This document shows, in pieces, positions 4,161 to 9,131 of a DNA stretch of 9,131 nt; the first letter of the stretch is position 1, and every line of letters starts with the position of its first letter. The notes beneath the pieces were generated by a model. The model searched no databases. It saw only the letters and a program-made list of their open reading frames with translations, and was not told the origin of the DNA. Position numbers and translations under genes: made by a program. The DNA is from Lachnospiraceae bacterium (lineage in GTDB: Bacteria; Bacillota_A; Clostridia; Lachnospirales; Lachnospiraceae), in assembly GCA_009774465.1 (NCBI GenBank), contig VSNT01000140.1, positions 1 through 9,131 on the forward strand, in the 5' to 3' direction.

Positions 4161-7037
4161 ATGGCATATGTAAATATGACCAAGGACTTTTCGGAGGTAA
4201 AAAAGACAATCTCCGGACTTGGCCTGACGAAAAGGCAACTGGCAGCCTTTCTGCTGGCAGCCATCATAGGCCTTCCAATATTCTTTTTACTAAAGCCCCA
4301 TATCGGTCTTACATACAGCGTTATGATCATGGCAGTCATTGTACTGCCATTTTGTGCAGCCATATTGTATAAAAAAGATGGCATGTATATGGAAGTACAC
4401 GCAAAATACTGGTATGAAACACACTTTGTAAGGAATACGGACAGGCCCTATGAGACAAACAACCTGTATGAGCTGATGCAGGAAAAAGAAAGAATCAAAA
4501 AGGAGGTAGAAAAAATCGTGTTTCAGAATAAAACTCCTGCTGAAATTGAAAAAATAAAAGGCGGAGGAGCAGTGCAGGAGGTGCGGATTGGAAAGCATAA
4601 GAAGATCTTTGTACCCCTTGCAGGAAAAATTGACAAGCAGACAAAAAAAGAGCTGGAAAAAATGGTCAAAAAAGCCAGGATAAAAGGAGACATTCCAGAA
4701 TCGGCGCAGGACACTATTCCATATAAAATCCCTTATCCGGATGGCATATTTGAATCAGCCGATCAGTACTTTACACAAACAATTGCATTTGAAGACATTA
4801 CCTACCAGCTTCTTGACAACGATCCTAAAAATATGCTGTTTGAAAGATGGTGCCGGTTAATCAATTACTTTGATCCGGACATCCACTTTCAGTTTAATTA
4901 TGGAAACATGGAAATGGATAAGAAAGAGTATGCAAATGAATTTACCATCAAAAAGCAGGAAGATGCATTCAACGTAGTAAGAAAAGAATATTCAGACATG
5001 CTGGTAAGCCAGTTTGCCAAGGGAACCAATAACCTGAAAAAGGAACGCTACCTGACGTTTGGAATCCATGCAGCAGATTATAAAACAGCAAATTTAAAAC
5101 TTGCCAAAATCAGCAAACAGATTGAAAAGCATTTAAAGAAGCTTGGAAGCCGCTGCCGGATACTGGATGGATATGAAAGGCTGGAACTGCTGTTCCGGAT
5201 ATTCCACCCAGCCACTACAGAAAAATTATTATGGAATTTTGACATGCCTGTACATACCGGACTGTCCAGCAAAGATTTTATTGCACCCAGCAGCTTTTCT
5301 TTTAAATCCGGCCCGGAACTTAATGCAACCAGATATTTTAAATCCGGCGACAGGGTAGGGGCGGTATCCCATGTCAAGATTTTTGCAAGCGACATGGAAG
5401 ACAGGATTATTTCAGATATTCTATCAATTGATTCCAATGTATGGGTATCCATCCATGCAGACACCATTCCAAGGGACAAAGCCCTGCAGCTTGCCAAGGA
5501 TAACTTGACCGGTGTACAGGCAATGATCATAAATGAACAAAAATCAGCAGTGGCAGGCGGATATGACATGGACATCCTTCCACCAGAGCTGGAAACCTAT
5601 CAGGAGGCAGGAGAAAAACTCTACCATGACCTGCAGAGAAAGGATGAACAGCTCTTTAATGTGACCATCACCATTGTACAGACAGCAGCAACAAGGAAAG
5701 AGCTGGAAGACAACATTTTTGAATTAAATGGAATTTTGTCCCCGTATCAGTGCCGGCTTGTCCGGCTGGACAACCGGCAGGAACAGGGATATATGTCCTC
5801 TCTGCCTCTTGGAAATAACAGCATTGAGATTAAACGTACCTTTACTACCACAGATCTGGCCATATTTATTCCCTTTACCACAAAAGAGCTTTATACCGTT
5901 AATGGACAGTATTACGGGATGAACAGCTTAAGCAACAATGTAATTATGGTAAATAAAAAAGTGCTGGTAAATCCCAACAGTCTTGTTTTCGGAATGCCGG
6001 GATTTGGAAAAACTTTTTTTGTAAAACGGGAGCTGCTGGATGTCTTTCTAAAAACAGAAGATGACCAGATGATCATTGATCCAGAAGGAGAATATGGCTT
6101 TTTAGTAAAACTACTCAAAGGGCAGAACATAACCATATCTTTAAATTCCACGGTATATATTAATCCTATGGAAATCAATCTGGATGCTCGTAATGAAGAG
6201 GATAAGGACTTTGATCCCATAGCAGCCAAATGCAATTTTATTGTATCCATGTGCGAGCTGATTCTTGGAAACAATGCGCACCTTGGAAAAAAGGAAGTGG
6301 CGGTTATTGATGATGCATGTAAAAATGTATACTACCGTTTTGCAGAGGAGCCGCGTCCAGAAAATATGCCTGTCCTTGAAGATTTATATAATGAATTAAG
6401 AAATATGGAGGGAGAAAAGCAGGCAATTGGACTTGATCTGTCCATAGCCCTTGGAAGATATGTAAACGGCTCTCTTTCTTATTTTAATCATCAAAGCAAT
6501 GTAAATATTAATTCCCGGCTGGTATGTTTCAACCTAAAGGATATGGATGCAAACCAAAGAGATCTTACCATGCTGATTATACAGGAGGCTATATGGGACA
6601 GAGTAAAAATAAACAGGGCAAAAGGAAAATTTACATGGGTAGACATTGACGAATTCCACCTTCTTTTAAGAAATCCTCTTACAGCAGCATATTCCGTAGA
6701 AATTTATAAACGTTTTAGAAAATGGGGCGGTATCATCAGCGGAATTACGCAAAACATTAAAGATTTATTTAAAAGTCCGGAGATCCAGAATATTCTTGAT
6801 ACTACAAACTTTATTGCCATGTTAAATCAAAGCGGTGATGATGCAAGGCTTCTTGCAGAGCATTTGGATTTATCTGAAGAAGAAGTAGGATACATCAAAT
6901 CAGGAGAACCCGGAAAAGGTCTTTTGTGGGTTGAACAGACCAAGGTTCCTTTTGAAGATGATTTCCCGAAAAATACCATTTGCTATAAAGTTATGACATC
7001 AAAGATGGGAGAGCAGATCAGAAAAAGGATATCATAG
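4161..7037 (+). CDS. virB4: PrgI-VirB4 fusion: conjugal transfer ATPase (CD1110-like) with N-terminal membrane domain
   Basis: The AAA+ motor of the type IV secretion system, acting at the cytoplasmic face of the membrane. Residues 1-120 resemble PrgI proteins: a MAYVNMTKDFSEVKK start, two membrane helices (about 25-45 and 48-70), then RPYETNNLY (95-103). A charged linker (about 120-180) leads to ESAQDTIPY, where separate VirB4 proteins of this family normally begin. The ATPase half has Walker A GMPGFGKT (611-618), DPEGEY (640-645), Walker B as IDEFH (Asp830, Glu831) and a GITQNIKDLF segment after it. In related ICEs prgI and virB4 are usually two adjacent genes, so 958 residues is about the sum of both. 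AAAGGAG lies 12 bases before the ATG, a rather long spacing. The stop overlaps the binding site of the next gene, suggesting coupled translation. The frame has no interruption. Confidence 0.92.
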   Translation: MAYVNMTKDFSEVKKTISGLGLTKRQLAAFLLAAIIGLPIFFLLKPHIGLTYSVMIMAVIVLPFCAAILYKKDGMYMEVHAKYWYETHFVRNTDRPYETNNLYELMQEKERIKKEVEKIVFQNKTPAEIEKIKGGGAVQEVRIGKHKKIFVPLAGKIDKQTKKELEKMVKKARIKGDIPESAQDTIPYKIPYPDGIFESADQYFTQTIAFEDITYQLLDNDPKNMLFERWCRLINYFDPDIHFQFNYGNMEMDKKEYANEFTIKKQEDAFNVVRKEYSDMLVSQFAKGTNNLKKERYLTFGIHAADYKTANLKLAKISKQIEKHLKKLGSRCRILDGYERLELLFRIFHPATTEKLLWNFDMPVHTGLSSKDFIAPSSFSFKSGPELNATRYFKSGDRVGAVSHVKIFASDMEDRIISDILSIDSNVWVSIHADTIPRDKALQLAKDNLTGVQAMIINEQKSAVAGGYDMDILPPELETYQEAGEKLYHDLQRKDEQLFNVTITIVQTAATRKELEDNIFELNGILSPYQCRLVRLDNRQEQGYMSSLPLGNNSIEIKRTFTTTDLAIFIPFTTKELYTVNGQYYGMNSLSNNVIMVNKKVLVNPNSLVFGMPGFGKTFFVKRELLDVFLKTEDDQMIIDPEGEYGFLVKLLKGQNITISLNSTVYINPMEINLDARNEEDKDFDPIAAKCNFIVSMCELILGNNAHLGKKEVAVIDDACKNVYYRFAEEPRPENMPVLEDLYNELRNMEGEKQAIGLDLSIALGRYVNGSLSYFNHQSNVNINSRLVCFNLKDMDANQRDLTMLIIQEAIWDRVKINRAKGKFTWVDIDEFHLLLRNPLTAAYSVEIYKRFRKWGGIISGITQNIKDLFKSPEIQNILDTTNFIAMLNQSGDDARLLAEHLDLSEEEVGYIKSGEPGKGLLWVEQTKVPFEDDFPKNTICYKVMTSKMGEQIRKRIS
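4501..4507 (+). promoter_or_regulatory. Strong internal ribosome-binding-like site at the PrgI/VirB4 linker
   Basis: AGGAGGT lies 10 bases upstream of an in-frame GTG at 4518 (codon 120 of the fusion), right at the end of the PrgI-like domain. It could allow a second, shorter product of about 839 residues with only the linker and ATPase. It also simply encodes Lys-Glu-Val within a helix, so it may be chance; a similar AAGGAGGTG occurs in the mob gene at 562-570. Confidence 0.25.
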
Positions 7038-7040
7038 GAG
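7036..7040 (+). promoter_or_regulatory. Ribosome binding site AGGAG deciding the M23 gene start
   Basis: AGGAG overlaps the virB4 stop codon and touches ATG 7041 with no spacing, while ATG 7047 is 6 bases away. The start is therefore placed at 7047. Confidence 0.75.
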
Positions 7041-7046
7041 ATGGCA

Positions 7047-9131
7047 ATGAGTAAAAACAGGTTAAACAGCTCCGGCGCAGATAAAACTCTTAGAACACAG
7101 GAACCTTTATCCTCAGCACAGGTCAATCCCAACCAGCAGCTACGCAGCAGAGAGGGAGAAGAAAGCGCTTATCAGAGTGAAGCGCATAAACACACTTACC
7201 ATAATCAGAGCCAGTCCTATAATGACCAGAGAAATCAGTATACAGAACAGGCATTCAATGATTCTGTTCTTCCGGCAGCCAGTTATGATTATCAAAATGC
7301 GCCACCGCCTGATATACAGAATACGTCAGGGGCTTATAGCAGATACATTTCAAAAGATGGCTCTGATTCCATTTTTTCTGCTTCCGACTTTGACCTTGCC
7401 AATGCAACAGAAAACTATCTGCCAAAAGACAACAGTTTTTTCAGCAGGAAAATAGGCGCAATTGACCAGGAATTAGATAAAACAAGAGAAAAAGTGGGGC
7501 GTATAGAAACAAACAGCCTGCAGTACAGAAATTCCTATAAGTTCTGGAAGCATAGGCTTGTTATTGATAAAAACAGCGAAAAAGCCAAAAGCTGGCATGA
7601 CAGGGGCCTGATTCATAAGGATGTTATTCATAAAGAGAAAACATACCGGATTGCAGGAAGATTAAAATTCCGCAGCGAAAAAATCGCCCTGACAGAGCGA
7701 AAGCACAGGCATGAGATGCGCAGCGCAGAAGGAAAATCAACCAGAAGGGGATTTTTTCTGCGCAGGCTGCATGACAGCATCAGGGACAACCTGCAGGGAG
7801 ATAATTTTTCCGAAGATGAAACGATAGCTGAAATGAGGCGGAAAGCAAAAGCTGCTGCAAGAGGCGCCGGATGGAATGCAAAAAGGAATTACAGGAAGCT
7901 GAAACATACCCTTGACGGATACAGCAGACTTAAATTCCAGAATGCCCGGTTAGCATCCTTAAATGCACAGAAGGCGCAGGCTGCCTACAATTCCGGCCTT
8001 GATCTGCAGAGAAGAAAGGCAAAGGAAGCAGCTAGACAGGGGCTTCTTAGGGAAAAGCAGAAGCGAAAACTTAAAAAAGAAATGATCCAGAACTACAAAA
8101 GAGAACAGGGCAATTTTTTTACACGCACCAGAAACCAGCATAAAATGAAAAAAACAGTAAAAAAAGAAAAACGCATAGCCAGAAAAAGAACCAAAGCGCT
8201 GATCAAATCATCCATTTTTCTGGCTGCTTTTTTCTTTTTTATTATTATCCTGTTTTTTCTTTTGGTCACCATACTGGTCAATACCGGAGGAGAAACCATT
8301 GCAAATGGCGTAAGCCAGAATGATTATCAGGAAATGACAGACGTTACACAGTATTTCAGGGATAAGGAAGCAGAACTGACGGAATACATAAAACCTGAAA
8401 ATCTGGAACCGGTTATCAGGGAAGAGGAGCCAGACATTTATGAATTTATTTATGAAATGGATGAAATCAGTTATGATGCCAATACCCTTGTAGCCTACCT
8501 GTCCGCCAAGTACAACCAATTTAATCTGGAAATGGTAAAGACAGATCTGGATGAGGTTTTTGAGCAGTATTATACGCTGGAGTGGGAAATTAAGGAAGAA
8601 TACCGGCTGCTTCCGGATACAATGCAGGCGCCTGATCCGGTTACCGGCGAATATCCACTGATCAATAAGCTGGTCAAAATCTGTTATGTAAGATTAAAGA
8701 AGACAGATTTTTATGAACTGCTGCAGGGGCGTATTGATGATGCTGCCAAGCAGAATCAGATGAATGGATTTTTTCTTTCAGGAAACGGCCAGCAAATCTA
8801 TGGCCCTGTAATGAATGTTGACTGGAGGAATAAGATCAGCAGCAACTTTGGATACCGAGTCCACCCAATTACAGGTGAAAAGAAGATGCATGATGGTGTG
8901 GACATTGCAGTGCCGACAGGTACCGCATTGTACTCGGCAGTAAAAGGAACTGTAATCACATCAAGATACAGCGATTCGGCTGGAAATATGATAACAATTC
9001 AGACAGATTCCGGATGGCAGATCACTTTTATGCACATGGACAGCCGGGCAGTAAGCGCTGGAGACCAGGTAGAGCAGGGACAGTATGTAGGCGCCAGCGG
9101 CAACACACGGAACACCACACGCCCCCACCTT
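7047..9131 (+). CDS. Membrane-anchored M23 peptidase of the conjugation module (CD1108-like), C-terminus cut by window edge
   Basis: Open from ATG 7047 to the right edge, 695 residues without a stop. Residues 1-130 are polar and rich in Gln, Asn, Ser and Tyr, probably unfolded. Residues 130-387 are very basic and helical, clearly cytoplasmic. A single membrane helix lies at about 389-412 (FLAAFFFFIIILFFLLVTIL). An acidic extracellular linker follows (413-590), and then the M23/LytM domain starts: FGYRVHPITGEKKMHDGVD gives zinc ligands His615 and Asp619, MHMD gives His663, and RPHL holds His694, the first His of the HxH motif; its second His should be the next codon, outside the window. M23 enzymes cut peptidoglycan cross-bridges, so the likely job is opening the cell wall for the mating channel, comparable to the NlpC/P60 protein Orf14 of Tn916. 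The 9-bp gap from virB4 supports co-expression. Confidence 0.88.
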   Translation, partial: MSKNRLNSSGADKTLRTQEPLSSAQVNPNQQLRSREGEESAYQSEAHKHTYHNQSQSYNDQRNQYTEQAFNDSVLPAASYDYQNAPPPDIQNTSGAYSRYISKDGSDSIFSASDFDLANATENYLPKDNSFFSRKIGAIDQELDKTREKVGRIETNSLQYRNSYKFWKHRLVIDKNSEKAKSWHDRGLIHKDVIHKEKTYRIAGRLKFRSEKIALTERKHRHEMRSAEGKSTRRGFFLRRLHDSIRDNLQGDNFSEDETIAEMRRKAKAAARGAGWNAKRNYRKLKHTLDGYSRLKFQNARLASLNAQKAQAAYNSGLDLQRRKAKEAARQGLLREKQKRKLKKEMIQNYKREQGNFFTRTRNQHKMKKTVKKEKRIARKRTKALIKSSIFLAAFFFFIIILFFLLVTILVNTGGETIANGVSQNDYQEMTDVTQYFRDKEAELTEYIKPENLEPVIREEEPDIYEFIYEMDEISYDANTLVAYLSAKYNQFNLEMVKTDLDEVFEQYYTLEWEIKEEYRLLPDTMQAPDPVTGEYPLINKLVKICYVRLKKTDFYELLQGRIDDAAKQNQMNGFFLSGNGQQIYGPVMNVDWRNKISSNFGYRVHPITGEKKMHDGVDIAVPTGTALYSAVKGTVITSRYSDSAGNMITIQTDSGWQITFMHMDSRAVSAGDQVEQGQYVGASGNTRNTTRPHL

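Larger units (their letters stand above)
1569..9131 (+). mobile_element. Transfer module of a Tn1549/CTn4-like ICE (partial)
   Basis: The order virD4 remnant, maff2, virB6/trbL-like, prgI-virB4 fusion, M23 peptidase is the conserved conjugation block of Tn1549/CTn4-type ICEs of clostridia. The genes share strand, short spacings and similar base use. The ICE's own relaxase, integrase, replication and regulatory genes are not in the window, so ICE limits and type cannot be set. Further genes usual for this family (CD1107-like protein, topoisomerase, helicase) would be expected to the right, by analogy only. Confidence 0.82.

Noticed and set aside
7177..7455. Plus-strand frame of 92 codons within the M23 gene
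   Set aside because: It is in another frame of the 695-codon open frame that carries a clear membrane helix and M23 motifs; its own product shows no recognisable features.
1..9131. CRISPR arrays, tRNA or rRNA genes
   Set aside because: No regularly spaced direct repeats were noticed, and nearly all bases are in assigned coding frames; the short gaps hold nothing resembling a tRNA.

Overview
The window looks like part of an integrative conjugative element (ICE) from a low-G+C Gram-positive anaerobe, most likely of the Clostridia (Lachnospiraceae-like). The basis is the AT-rich coding DNA, AGGAGG-type ribosome binding sites, and a gene order that matches the Tn1549 / C. difficile CTn4 (CD1115 to CD1108) transfer modules as I remember them. 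No database search was possible. All genes read on the + strand.

Region 1 (about 1-1568) looks like the right end of a smaller mobilizable element of the Tn4451 type. It carries a MobV relaxase (start about 31, stop 1323) and a 55-residue TnpW-family protein (1369-1536). Its base and codon use are more AT-rich than the genes to the right.

Region 2 (about 1569-2825) is the 3' two thirds of a VirD4-type coupling protein gene. Homology starts abruptly at the Lys-Gly-Thr of the family's conserved Asp-Pro-Lys-Gly segment. The membrane anchor and Walker A are missing, while Walker B and the C-terminus are intact. The simplest reading is that the mobilizable element integrated inside virD4, so the 5' part of virD4 should lie beyond the left edge of the window.

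Region 3 (2826-9131) is the rest of the type IV secretion operon. A 132-bp spacer holds a perfect 26-bp palindrome and a possible pseudoknot. It is followed by a 75-residue Maff2-family membrane protein, a polytopic VirB6/TrbL-like channel protein, a 958-residue VirB4 ATPase with a PrgI-like membrane domain fused at its N-terminus, and a membrane-anchored M23 peptidase that runs off the right edge (695 residues seen). Spacings after maff2 are 30, 33 and 9 bp, consistent with one transcript.

Together the genes would build a Gram-positive mating channel: VirB4 supplies energy, VirB6 and Maff2 form membrane parts, and the M23 protein opens the wall. VirD4 would deliver relaxase-bound DNA, and that is the component that is broken here. 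Points most worth attention are the nested insertion in virD4, the PrgI-VirB4 fusion, and the structured leader before maff2.
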